A stretch of DNA of 64,000 nucleotides from Paracoccus sp. (in: a-proteobacteria) (GTDB taxonomy: Bacteria > Pseudomonadota > Alphaproteobacteria > Rhodobacterales > Rhodobacteraceae): positions 1 through 64,000 of the forward strand of contig NZ_JAUNTJ010000015.1 of assembly GCF_030538755.1 (NCBI RefSeq). Reading direction: 5' to 3'. The notes under the pieces were generated by a model that worked only from the letters and a program-made list of their open reading frames with translations, was not told where the DNA came from and searched no databases. This document shows positions 35,278 through 43,182 of the stretch, piece by piece; the first letter of the stretch is position 1, and every line of letters starts with the position of its first letter. Both the position numbers and the translations under genes were made by a program.

Positions 35278-35499
35278 ATGACCCTGATTCGGAATGAACG
35301 AACGAAGCTGACGGCCACCTTCATCAACGGTTTGGCGATTGCCATTTTTGCCGTTGGCGGGTTGGCACCTTTGTTTTCAGCAGCTTATGGAACATCCAAC
35401 GCGGGCTGGCGGCTGGCTGTGGGAAGTCTTGCTTGTTTTGCAGGCTCTGCCGCCTTACATTTGCTTGCAAGAAGGATTCTGAAAGGGCTGGAAGGATGA
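35278..35499 (+). CDS. Small membrane protein of the island, two spans
   Basis: A 73-residue protein with two hydrophobic segments (about 14-36 and 43-64) linked by a short polar loop, and basic ends (RNERTK; RRILKGLEG). No family is recognised. It follows the Arc-family gene by six bases and overlaps the next small gene by ATGA, so the three are co-transcribed. It may be an exclusion or interference factor against phages, or a lysis helper. That is inference from position and small size only. Confidence 0.6.
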   Translation: MTLIRNERTKLTATFINGLAIAIFAVGGLAPLFSAAYGTSNAGWRLAVGSLACFAGSAALHLLARRILKGLEG

Positions 35500-35591
35500 C
35501 AAACTTCGATCTGCTCATGATGCTGATGATGCCCGCCGCCGGTCTGGTTATCGGGGGCTTGATGCTCTACGTCGTCCGCCATCAGGACTGA
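35496..35591 (+). CDS. 31-residue membrane peptide of the island
   Basis: A 31-residue peptide beginning MTNFDLLMMLMMPAAGLV with one hydrophobic span (about 5-26) and a short tail YVVRHQD. Its ATG overlaps the upstream stop as ATGA, which supports translation. Its 3' end overlaps the convergent DUF2158 gene by ten bases. The strong methionine and leucine content resembles small phage membrane peptides. The role is unknown. Confidence 0.5.
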   Translation: MTNFDLLMMLMMPAAGLVIGGLMLYVVRHQD

Positions 35592-35770
35592 TACGCCTCC
35601 ACCGCCTCGCTTGCAAACTCGCCTGACCGGCGTTCGGTCCCGTCGAACCAGACGCAATACCAGCGGCCCGATGGGGCACCGCGCACGGTGGACACCTGCC
35701 CGTCAACCGTCATCTTTGGCCCCCCGGATTTCAGGCGCACCACATCCCCGATCTTAAGCGGCTCCATCAT
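35582..35770 (-). CDS. YodC/DUF2158 family small protein
   Basis: A 62-residue protein whose core matches the DUF2158 plan: an N-terminal GDVVRLKSGGPKMTV strand pair and a W-Y-C-V-W-F-D-G strand near the middle. These proteins form a small beta-barrel and are frequent in phages and accessory regions; their function is not known. The ATG at 35770 or 35767 lies inside the end of the portal gene. It is the last gene of the head operon. Confidence 0.7.
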   Translation of the reverse strand: MMEPLKIGDVVRLKSGGPKMTVDGQVSTVRGAPSGRWYCVWFDGTERRSGEFASEAVEAYQS

Positions 35771-36836
35771 CTTTCCCCCAATTCACCAGTGACAGCGCCG
35801 CATCCACTTGCCCCGCATCCAGCCCTGCGGCCTTGGCCTCTGCCAGTGCGGAAATGACCGCCGCCGCTGAACGGGCGCGGTTGCCGCTGTCAAAGGCTTG
35901 CAGTGGGCGCATCACGTCGATCATCACCGGGCCGCCAAGTTTCGCGCTGGCTTCTTCGGCCATCATCATCGCCATGGGTTGCAGGAACCATTGTGCCAGA
36001 TGGCGTTGCGCCTCGCGCACCAGCGGCCCTTGAGCGCCCTCGATCAGCAAGGCAGGCAGAACCCCGAACACGCCGCAGATGGCCGCCCGTGCCGCGCCCA
36101 GCGTAGCGACAGGGGCCATGCCGCCAAGGTCGGGCGTCGTTTGGGCAGGCCGCCAGTCGGTTGCAGGCGCAAGCCCGCCCGCCGCCGTCACGTTTACCGA
36201 TTCGCGCATCATGACGCGGCCACGCCGTCCGGTGAAGCTGCGCCCAACCGCCTCAAGGTCTACTTCCTGACTTTCGGGAAACGGCACCACCAGCGAACCC
36301 AAGGGCGCGTTCTGCCAGACTTCGGGCAATGCGCGTTCGATCTCGTCCAGCAGGCCCGCCGTCAGTGATGCCCGGCGCAAAGGCGGCTGCCCGGCCCACG
36401 GCGCACCGGGATCCGCAGCAAGGCGGAAATGCAGCACCTCGGCGGCCAGCACGGTTTCAGAATACCCCCCGCCGACTTCGGGAACGGTGACGCGATAAGC
36501 GCGGGGTTGCCCGTCGCGGGTGGACAAGTCCCAGTCGATCACCGGAATCAGCCGGTCACGGATCAGGAACAGGATTTCGCCACGCAGCGCCAAGGCCCGT
36601 GCCGCAATTGCCATACCCTGCCGGGTCAGCAGGTCGGTTCCCTCGACATGGGCCAGCGACAGCCCGTTTTCCCACAGCGTGACGCAACTTTGAACGGTAG
36701 CGGTCAGTTCCGCCGTTCGGCTGCCGCCCGCGATATAGGCTTTACGTGCCGCCATAAGCTGCGCCGTGTATCCGGTGCCGCTGGCGCGGGTTTCAGGTGG
36801 CGCGGGCTTGCGCCAGAACAGATCAATCAAGCCCAT
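35754..36836 (-). CDS. Phage portal protein, HK97 type
   Basis: A 360-residue protein that would form the dodecameric portal at one vertex of the capsid and let DNA enter. The N terminus MGLIDLFWRKP and the middle SETVLAAEVLHFRLAADP are typical for the HK97 portal family. The C-terminal half has GVLPALLIEGAQGPLVREAQRHL and MIDVMRPLQAFDSGNRARSAAAV. It is shorter than most HK97 portals (about 400 or more). The ATG at 36836 has TAGGAGGG upstream, and the longer frame is rejected. It is the last large head gene of the operon, an unusual place for a portal. Confidence 0.85.
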   Translation of the reverse strand: MGLIDLFWRKPAPPETRASGTGYTAQLMAARKAYIAGGSRTAELTATVQSCVTLWENGLSLAHVEGTDLLTRQGMAIAARALALRGEILFLIRDRLIPVIDWDLSTRDGQPRAYRVTVPEVGGGYSETVLAAEVLHFRLAADPGAPWAGQPPLRRASLTAGLLDEIERALPEVWQNAPLGSLVVPFPESQEVDLEAVGRSFTGRRGRVMMRESVNVTAAGGLAPATDWRPAQTTPDLGGMAPVATLGAARAAICGVFGVLPALLIEGAQGPLVREAQRHLAQWFLQPMAMMMAEEASAKLGGPVMIDVMRPLQAFDSGNRARSAAAVISALAEAKAAGLDAGQVDAALSLVNWGKDDGAA

Positions 36837-37368
36837 GTGATACCCTCCTAAAGCCGCGCAACAGATCAGCCGCACCCGATGCCTGCATGGCCCGCGCCTC
36901 GGCATTGGGGTGTAGGGTCAGGCTTTCGGAAAGCTGGCCCGCATTGATGGAATAGGACCGAACCCCGGCGGGTTGCTGGCCCGCGTCGCGCAGATATTCG
37001 GCAAGACGTTGAACAGCGCGGCAGACGATAGCAGGCGCAATACCATCACCCACAACGGCACTGATTTCATAGCGGCCAGCAGGGATGCGCCATCCACCAG
37101 GCGCACGGGCAAGCTGGACGGTCTCGTAACCGTCACCTGTCCACCGCCGCGCCGTCAGATCACGATAAGGGCGCAAGGGCGGGTGCCATTCGCCGCCCTG
37201 GCTGTCCAGCAGCCAGCACACGTTGCGGGGCACAAACCGCCAAGCCGTATAATGTTCAACCCTTTGCCAAGCCACTTCGGATTCGTGCTGGAACAGCCCC
37301 TCAAGCGCGGGCCACGGATCATTATTGCCTTCGGGCTGGCTTTCAAATTGGGTCAGGGTCTCGATCAT
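36823..37368 (-). CDS. Head-tail connector protein, gp6-like
   Basis: A 181-residue protein. The C-terminal part (about 110-181) has IAPAIVCRAVQRLAEYLRD and NAEARAMQASGAADLLRGFRRV. These resemble the closing region of connector proteins that sit below the portal and carry the SGAA-LL-x-x-x-R ending. The N-terminal part resembles no other family I know. The start at 37368 overlaps the protease stop (ATGA); a GTG at 37377 is in frame. It overlaps the portal gene by 14 bases. Confidence 0.65.
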   Translation of the reverse strand: MIETLTQFESQPEGNNDPWPALEGLFQHESEVAWQRVEHYTAWRFVPRNVCWLLDSQGGEWHPPLRPYRDLTARRWTGDGYETVQLARAPGGWRIPAGRYEISAVVGDGIAPAIVCRAVQRLAEYLRDAGQQPAGVRSYSINAGQLSESLTLHPNAEARAMQASGAADLLRGFRRVSHGLD

Positions 37369-37961
37369 AGCCGCCACCTGTTCAGGGGATGGATTAGCCC
37401 ACGCGCCGGGGCAGGCTGGAAATGGCGTAAGCTGGCCTCGGTCTCGCCATAAGCCGGGCGCGTGACCATCGAAAGTTCAAACAGCACCGCCGCAGCAATG
37501 GTGCGGATCAGCGCCTTGCCAAGCGAAGGCTCTTCTTCCTCGGTGCTTTCGGCACCGTCGATAGGTGCCACCCGAAAGCCGGGGCTGATGCCGGTAATCA
37601 GGCCAGCAGCAAAGGCAGCCAGAAAGTCTTGCACCCACGAAGCCCGCTGGATTTCGGGGGTAAGGATCGCCTGAAACGTCAGCGCCTCATCGCCATCATT
37701 CAGGATCAGGCTGCCCGCCTTTTTGCTGGCAAGCGGGTGATCGAAGCTATGCCCCACCAGCAAATGAATGTCGCGGTCGGGATCATCCACAGCAAAGCCG
37801 AACGCACGGGGCGCAAATTGTTCCTTTTGCGGCCTCTGCCCCTTGCCGCCCGAATGGATCACCGCCCGCTTGTTATAGGGGAACCGGCCTGTCAGGCGGC
37901 GGGATCCATCGCCCGCCGCCCGCAGTTCAAGCCCCGCGTTGAATACGGGGCCAGCCATCAT
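37365..37961 (-). CDS. HK97 family prohead protease
   Basis: A 198-residue serine protease that would trim capsid subunits during head maturation. Marks are F-A-P-R-A-F early, the catalytic His in HLLVGHSFDHPLA, the Ser region near GLITGISPGFRV, and the LFELSMVTRPAYGETEASLR segment that ends the protease fold. The order His then Ser is typical. Its ATG overlaps the capsid stop, so the two are coupled, as in HK97-type heads. Confidence 0.9.
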   Translation of the reverse strand: MMAGPVFNAGLELRAAGDGSRRLTGRFPYNKRAVIHSGGKGQRPQKEQFAPRAFGFAVDDPDRDIHLLVGHSFDHPLASKKAGSLILNDGDEALTFQAILTPEIQRASWVQDFLAAFAAGLITGISPGFRVAPIDGAESTEEEEPSLGKALIRTIAAAVLFELSMVTRPAYGETEASLRHFQPAPARGLIHPLNRWRL

Positions 37962-39190
37962 TCCAGCCCCGTCAGGATGCGGGTTTGCAGACCGCGCGGC
38001 ACGGTGAAATCCGCCGTGACAAGGCCGGTCAGCACCAGCGCCCCGGATGCGGCCTTGGTGTAGGGGTCGCGGATCAGGTCAACCCCGCCATAAAGGCCCA
38101 GATAACCCGGTGCGACGCCCTGCACATTGGCCGTCATCAGCGCGGTTGCCGCCGGAATCGTGTTGCTGATCGCCGGGGAACCCACGTGCTTCACCAGCCG
38201 GTCCCATTCGGAAACAGCCGTGCCGGTAATCAGCGCATCATCCAGCGCCGCCCAAATCGCCGGGGCAAAGCCCAGATTGACCGCGCCGGGGCCGCTGATC
38301 GCATTGGCTTCCATGAAGGCCACGACCTCGGCCCGGAACGCCGCCCAGCTTGCCGCCGCGCCAACATCGGTTTCCGTGATGCCATAATCCGATGCCCCCG
38401 GAATGATGCCCTTGGGCTGACCCGATGCGCCCGTGCCGTTGATAACAACCCGGTCAAGTTCGGTCGCAATCACCGCGTTCAGATCGCGCCGGATCGCCGC
38501 TTCCAGACCCTGCCCCGACTGTTTCAGCGCCTTGCGGCTGACAACCATCTGTGCGCCGCCGGTATGGTCAGGCGACAGGCTGCGTTCGGTCGTCTTGTAG
38601 GGGTTCGCAGCCCCGACATTGGCCAGTTCATCCGTTTGCCATCCGAACACCGCACCTGCCGTTGCGACCGGGAAGGCAACCGAACCTTGCGCAATCTGGA
38701 TCCGCTGGACGCCCATGCGCTCGGCAACGCTGCCCGGAAAGATGCGGTCAATCGTCGGGCGGATCGCCACAGGGTTCACCAGATCATCCCCCGACACGGT
38801 TTCCCCCGAACGGGTTTCAAGCGCGGCATAGGGCACCGGGATGCCCTGATAGCCGCCCGCGCTGCGCATTTCGTCCACGATCTCCTTCGTGGCACCATCC
38901 AGCGCCCGGCCTTCATCCAGAGCAAAGGCGACCTGACGCAACTCGAACCGGCCCATCAGGTCAGACCATTCGCGTTCCGAACGGGTTTCCAGTTCAGCCC
39001 CGGCTTCGCGCCGCTCGCTGTCCTCGGCAATCAGCGCCGCGCGATAGCGGGTTTCATTGGCCCGATATTCGGCGTCCAGCGCCTCCATCTGGCGGGTTTC
39101 GTCATCGGTCGGGGCGTCCTTGCCCACAAGACCGGCCAGCGATTGGCGGATTTCCGATTGCCGCCGCTGGATTTTCACAGAATCAAGCAT
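37958..39190 (-). CDS. HK97 family major capsid protein
   Basis: A 410-residue capsid subunit. The N-terminal 100 or so residues (IQRRQSEIRQSLAGLV, TRQMEALDAEYRANETRYRAA) are a helical delta/scaffolding domain, removed by the protease. The fold follows with SGETVSGDDLVNPVAIRPTID, VSRKALKQSG, LDRVVINGTGASGQPKGI, and a P-domain and A-domain up to LYGGVDLIRDPYTKAASG. The ending VTADFTVPRGLQ is typical. All expected regions are present, so it looks functional. Whether it makes normal or small capsids cannot be told from sequence. Confidence 0.92.
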   Translation of the reverse strand: MLDSVKIQRRQSEIRQSLAGLVGKDAPTDDETRQMEALDAEYRANETRYRAALIAEDSERREAGAELETRSEREWSDLMGRFELRQVAFALDEGRALDGATKEIVDEMRSAGGYQGIPVPYAALETRSGETVSGDDLVNPVAIRPTIDRIFPGSVAERMGVQRIQIAQGSVAFPVATAGAVFGWQTDELANVGAANPYKTTERSLSPDHTGGAQMVVSRKALKQSGQGLEAAIRRDLNAVIATELDRVVINGTGASGQPKGIIPGASDYGITETDVGAAASWAAFRAEVVAFMEANAISGPGAVNLGFAPAIWAALDDALITGTAVSEWDRLVKHVGSPAISNTIPAATALMTANVQGVAPGYLGLYGGVDLIRDPYTKAASGALVLTGLVTADFTVPRGLQTRILTGLE

Positions 39191-39509
39191 TTTTTACCTC
39201 ACTGCCTGATAGGTTTGGCTGCACGTCCAGCAGCAAATCGCGCCATTTGCGGCGCTCGGGGGACAATTCAGGATGCCCCGCCTCGATGCGGGTTTTCGCG
39301 CCGTGGCATGGCCCGCAAAGGGTTTGAAGATTGGTCAGATCGAAGGCCAGTTCGGCCCGGTCGCGCACCGGCTGGATATGGTCCACCTCAAGCCGATACC
39401 GCGAAGTACACTTCACGCAGGCAAAGCCGTCACGCCGTTTGGCGGCCATGCGCAGGCCCTGCCATCGCCGGTCTTGGTAAACCCATGCGCCATGCCGTGT
39501 CACGCCCAT
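39183..39509 (-). CDS. HNH endonuclease of the phage head module
   Basis: A 108-residue nuclease. The zinc-binding CVKC pair, the LEVDHIQPV strand with the metal His, and CGPCHGAKTR complete the HNH fold. Small HNH proteins beside the large terminase are needed for packaging DNA in many cos-type phages (HK97, phi12). It overlaps the terminase gene and the capsid gene by a few bases. It may act with the large terminase, since no small terminase subunit is found. Confidence 0.9.
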   Translation of the reverse strand: MGVTRHGAWVYQDRRWQGLRMAAKRRDGFACVKCTSRYRLEVDHIQPVRDRAELAFDLTNLQTLCGPCHGAKTRIEAGHPELSPERRKWRDLLLDVQPNLSGSEVKNA

Positions 39510-41125
39510 GCGAACCGCGCCCCCTTCCGATCAGGGGCGGCCATCATCCGTGCGCCCTGCGCCACCGCCAGAACCGCCGCCGCAGCCGCATCAATCCGGC
39601 CCAGACTGCGCCCCTTAGCCAATTTCGCGTTCTGCGCCGGGTCGATCAGAACAATGGCGTCAGACATGGCAGACCGCAGCAGGATCGAAGGAACCCCCTT
39701 CACCTGCCCGTCAAACAGCGACCGGCGAAACCGCTCCACATCCTCGGAACCGTCTTTCCAGCCGAACCCCCGCCAGATGAACGGCACCCGGCCCAAGCCC
39801 GCCTTGGTCAGCGCCTCGGTGAACTCGGCGTGGCGGAAGCGGTCGCCCACGATGCAGGCCGGGGTCACATCCAGACGGCGCACGATTTCGGCCAGCCAAG
39901 GCCCCGGTGGCACCGTCGCATCGCCCAGGGTGAACAACTCGCCCCGCTCGTGCATCTCGACATAGCGCCCCGACACACCATCAGCAGCCCCACGATCCGC
40001 TAAGCCGGGGGTGCAGGGGAACGCCCCAACCGCCTCAAGTCGGCCCGTCTGCGGCCAATAGAACGCCGCCGCCGACATACTGCGCGAACCGCCCAGATCC
40101 ACCCCAAGGACACACGGCCCTTCACGGGCAGGCAGGTCAGCCGGGGCAACCTCACTCGACAGCCATTCATCCACTGTCACCAGAACGGAACGGTCCTCGA
40201 TGCTGACCCGTTCGTTCCGGTTCAGGTTGCGGAAACTGGACAGCGCCGAACCACCCCGCGCAATCGCCCGCCGCGCCTGTGCGACCAGCCATTCCGGCGT
40301 TGACCCGATGCCCTCGGTCGCGCCGGGGTTTGCTTGCAACAGGCTGTCCAGATCGTCAGCAGGCAGGCCAAAGGCCGGGCGGTGTTCCTGAACAAAAGTG
40401 CCGGGCGGCGGTTCGTCCAGCCAGCGGGAAAAGGTGTTCGTGTCATCCGGCGCACTGGTCGAGATAATCAGCGCCCGGCCATCGCGCTTGCCCAAGCCCG
40501 ACAGGATCGCGTTTTCCAGATTGTCGCCCTTTTCGCGTTCCCAAGCCGCGCGTTCGTCCATGATCGCCAGCGTTGGTGCGCCGCCCAAGATCGACTTGCC
40601 GTCAGCCGCGATGCAGCGGGCCAGACCGCCGCCGTTGCCGTCATATTCAATTTCCAGCTTGGACCCGCGCCGGATGGTGAACAGTTCCTGTTCTTCTTCG
40701 GGCAGGCCCTCAATGAAGCCGGTCAGAAAATTGAACGCCGTCCGGGCCTGATCCCGATTCCGCGCGGCCAGCAGGATTTCGCGCTTGGGCTGATCGTCCC
40801 ATGCCCCCACCAGATGGCCCAAGGCCAGCCCCGCAGAAAGCGCCGTCTTGGCATTGCCGCGCCCGATAGACAGAACACCCACCATGACGCCATCGGCCAA
40901 GGCCCCGCGCACAAAGTCCCGCTGAAACCCGGCAAGGCGCATCTTTTTACCCGCCAGCTTGCCTTCGGAAATGCGCAGCGTCGTCAGAAACCGCAGGGCC
41001 GCAGACGCCCGCCGCGATGCCCTTTTCCCGATTTTTTTCGGCAGAGAGACAGGAACACTCCCCCCCGCGTTGGTCGCCCCCCCAACCCCTTGAACCATTG
41101 GGACCATTTCGCCGCTTCCCATCAC
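39500..41125 (-). CDS. Phage terminase large subunit
   Basis: A 541-residue packaging motor. The ATPase domain has the modified Walker A GRGNAKT at about 88-94, Walker B LAIMDERAAWE, and coupling region IISTSAPDD. The C-terminal nuclease domain has VLGVDLGGSRSMSA and CIVGDRFRHAEF with acidic metal ligands. The N-terminal 40 residues are basic. It overlaps the head-closure gene by four bases. No small terminase gene is recognised before it. The start ATG at 41125 or slightly downstream is possible. Confidence 0.92.
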   Translation of the reverse strand: MMGSGEMVPMVQGVGGATNAGGSVPVSLPKKIGKRASRRASAALRFLTTLRISEGKLAGKKMRLAGFQRDFVRGALADGVMVGVLSIGRGNAKTALSAGLALGHLVGAWDDQPKREILLAARNRDQARTAFNFLTGFIEGLPEEEQELFTIRRGSKLEIEYDGNGGGLARCIAADGKSILGGAPTLAIMDERAAWEREKGDNLENAILSGLGKRDGRALIISTSAPDDTNTFSRWLDEPPPGTFVQEHRPAFGLPADDLDSLLQANPGATEGIGSTPEWLVAQARRAIARGGSALSSFRNLNRNERVSIEDRSVLVTVDEWLSSEVAPADLPAREGPCVLGVDLGGSRSMSAAAFYWPQTGRLEAVGAFPCTPGLADRGAADGVSGRYVEMHERGELFTLGDATVPPGPWLAEIVRRLDVTPACIVGDRFRHAEFTEALTKAGLGRVPFIWRGFGWKDGSEDVERFRRSLFDGQVKGVPSILLRSAMSDAIVLIDPAQNAKLAKGRSLGRIDAAAAAVLAVAQGARMMAAPDRKGARFAWA

Positions 41126-41475
41126 GCCCGCCCATGCAAGACGTGGTAGAGAGCGGCACTTTCGGGGTTCGTGCGGATCTGGCGCACCGATACGATGTTG
41201 AATGTCCGCCCGCCAATCGTCACCTTGTCTGTCGCCTTCGGCGTCACATCCCGGTGCGGCCTCATTGCCGCCACAAGGTCGCCCGCCTGAATCAGCGTTC
41301 CCGCCTGCAAGTCCAGATCAGTGCCAAGTTCGACAAGCTGCACCGTGAAGCTGCGCGGAACCCCGGCTGGTTCCCACGGCATGGCCGGTTCGGCCTGCTC
41401 CACGCGCGACAGCACAGCCGCCCCGCCAAAGCGGTTCATCAGCCGGTCTATCATCTGCGCATGTCGGATTGTCAT
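41122..41475 (-). CDS. Phage head-closure protein
   Basis: A 117-residue protein of the head-tail adaptor group. It has an early helix (TIRHAQMIDRLMNRFGGA), a beta-rich middle and the ending KVTIGGRTFNIVSVRQIRTNPES-ALYHVLHG, which is typical of small adaptors that close the head after packaging. The start at 41475 follows GGGGTGG, and the longer frame is rejected. It is the first gene of the head operon, which runs from here to 35754. Head-closure proteins usually come last in such clusters, so the order is permuted. Confidence 0.78.
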   Translation of the reverse strand: MTIRHAQMIDRLMNRFGGAAVLSRVEQAEPAMPWEPAGVPRSFTVQLVELGTDLDLQAGTLIQAGDLVAAMRPHRDVTPKATDKVTIGGRTFNIVSVRQIRTNPESAALYHVLHGRA

Positions 41476-41493
41476 TGCCACCCCAATGTTCTT

Positions 41494-41534
41494 GTTATGT
41501 TCTAACATAACGGGAAATGCCGCGCAAATGTTAA
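41494..41534 (-). promoter_or_regulatory. Promoter and palindromic operator of the head operon
   Basis: On the minus strand TTAACA (41534-41529) and TTATGT (41510-41505) are 18 bases apart, about 30 bases before the head-closure start. The -10 lies inside a perfect 18-bp inverted repeat GTTATGTT-CT-AACATAAC (41494-41511, 8-2-8). A repressor bound here would block the head operon. Confidence 0.6.
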
Positions 41535-42060
41535 ACGGTGCAGATGCCCATAAATGGGCATAATCATTGGACATTCCCCCGACCGCTACGTGGGGGCTAC
41601 GGACGAACGACGCTAACCCCAAACTTGGGGTGAGTGCCGCGCACGGTGCGGCGGCGCGTTGATAGGACACCTATTAGGTGCGTCAGATTTTTGTTTCGTG
41701 TCAGACGCTTGCGGGGTGTCTGTTTCTGGAATTTTCCAGCGGGTTTTCACCGCCGCACCATAGGAAAGCCCAAATCTGGACCCACCCCGCAGCAGATGCA
41801 CCCTTCCCGGAAACCCCGCACATCGTGCGCAAACCCCGCAGCAGATGCAGCCTATTCGCTAACTGACGGGTTAACCGGGGGGTTAACCAACTCGGAATTA
41901 TTTCTTATTTTTGAAATGCTTACCATTTTTGCCGCTTATGCCAAAGGCATTCCCGGTTCCGTCCCGGCGTATCGGCGAACGGGGCGGGGGCGGGCGGAAT
42001 ACGCGCGGGCCAGCCTTAGCAAATATGGTCCCGGTGCAGGGGGAAAAGGATGTATTATGA
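41535..42060. other. Non-coding regulatory or origin-like segment of the island
   Basis: No gene is supported here. It holds a second perfect 18-bp palindrome ATGCCCAT-AA-ATGGGCAT (41544-41561) and ACCCCAA-AC-TTGGGGT (41616-41631). It also has a 16-bp direct repeat CCCCGCAGCAGATGCA (41785-41800, 41834-41849), two GGTTAACC sites (41869-41876, 41881-41888), then an AT-rich tract near 41892-41935. The adjacent gene is prim-pol-like, so a replication origin is plausible. Confidence 0.5.
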
Positions 42061-43077
42061 TTATGTCCAAATCTGGACATTTCCGGCTGGACATATCGCT
42101 AGACGATACCGCCCCGCCCGCTTGCCACGTTCCGGTGCGCTGACTTCCACGATGAACCCCCGTTCAAGCAGCACGTCACGGGCGGCCACAATTTTCTTCC
42201 ACGGCCACGGCGGGCTTCCTGCTTCGCTCATGGCACGCGGGGCGATGGCGAATGACGGTCGATTGCCGTGCCAGCGTTGGAACATTTGCAGCAGCACCAG
42301 CGCGTCAGGTGCATCAATCAGCGCATCCATCACCCTATCCGCCGCCGTCACTTGCGGCTTTTTCAGGCCAAGGAAGTTCTTGCCCGCGACTTCATAGCCC
42401 CATGCCGAACGGGCGCAGCGTTCAGCCTCTGCGGCCCCCAGCGGTTCAGGCATGGCGCGGGTCCATGTCACCGCCACGTCAATCAGGGCTTCCACATCAT
42501 CGCAGAACCGCGCCTGCGCCATGCAATAGCGCCACAGGCTATCATTGCGTTCACCGCGAAAGACAGCCTCGGCGGCGCGGGTAAAGCCCTCTGCGGCCCT
42601 GATAACAGGCAGGCGGTGCAGGTCATCCAGCCCGCCGGTGATGAACCGATAGGATGCCCCAAGGTCCAGCCGATAAGATGGTGGGGCGACCGTGAAGCCG
42701 CCCCCCAGAATGTCGATAGGTTCGCCCTTGAATGGCCTGATTTGCCGCCGCTCACCATTGTGGCGATACCACAGCTTGCCTTTGCCGCTGGCGGTGCGAA
42801 TGATGACCGGGGTTTCCCCGAACCGCTCTATCGCCGCGCTGATCCAAGAATCCCCGACTGCATCCACGTCAATTTCCGTGATACCCGATGGCTTGCCCAT
42901 CAGCAGGCCGATGCCGTCAGCATCCGCAAGGGATGGTGCCGAACACCATGCCCGCGATTGTCTTGCGCTGACGTTCTGCCAGCCTTTGACCGCCGGGCGC
43001 TTCTCACGCGCATTCACCGGAAACACCGGCAAGCCTGCGTCGATAAAATCAGGGGCGAATTTTTGATAGATGCCCAT
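42061..43077 (-). CDS. Prim-pol-like replication protein of the island
   Basis: A 338-residue protein whose N-terminal half resembles the bifunctional primase/polymerase domain. The catalytic acids are in GITEIDVDAVG near 68-78. The R-x-A-S-G-K-G-K-L-W-Y-R region and GGGFTVAPPS segment complete the small-fold pattern. The C-terminal half (about 200-338) has no recognised domain and may bind DNA (winged-helix-like KKIVAARDVLLERGFIVEV). The start at 43077 (MGIYQKFAPDFIDAG) is preferred over a longer frame. Primase genes of this type replicate satellites and islands after induction. An 18-bp palindrome overlaps its last codons. Confidence 0.8.
   Translation of the reverse strand: MGIYQKFAPDFIDAGLPVFPVNAREKRPAVKGWQNVSARQSRAWCSAPSLADADGIGLLMGKPSGITEIDVDAVGDSWISAAIERFGETPVIIRTASGKGKLWYRHNGERRQIRPFKGEPIDILGGGFTVAPPSYRLDLGASYRFITGGLDDLHRLPVIRAAEGFTRAAEAVFRGERNDSLWRYCMAQARFCDDVEALIDVAVTWTRAMPEPLGAAEAERCARSAWGYEVAGKNFLGLKKPQVTAADRVMDALIDAPDALVLLQMFQRWHGNRPSFAIAPRAMSEAGSPPWPWKKIVAARDVLLERGFIVEVSAPERGKRAGRYRLAICPAGNVQIWT
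42063..42080. promoter_or_regulatory. 18-bp palindrome at the end of the prim-pol gene
   Basis: ATGTCCA-AATC-TGGACAT has seven-base perfect arms. The sub-sequence AAATCTGGAC also occurs at 41772-41781 in the non-coding segment. It overlaps the last codons of the gene. Confidence 0.45.
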
Positions 43078-43151
43078 TTTATGCCTCTTGGGGGGTAGCC
43101 CAAGGCGGCGCGGCATGATACATCAGAGGAACACCGACCAGTGTTCTTGAA

Positions 43152-43178
43152 GTCCCCGCCGGCCGCCCCGGACGGGGA
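43152..43178 (-). terminator. GC-rich hairpin after the early island genes
   Basis: TCCCCG-CCGG and CCGG-A-CGGGGA form a strong stem with a five-base loop between the 43183 gene and the prim-pol start. The U-run on the minus side is weak, so it may be a partial terminator. Confidence 0.4.
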
Positions 43179-43182
43179 TTTC

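Noticed and set aside
35754..41475. A gene transfer agent head cluster
   Set aside because: GTA clusters in this family have tail genes, no integrase, no att sites and a different gene order. Here there is an integrase with att repeats and a prim-pol gene.
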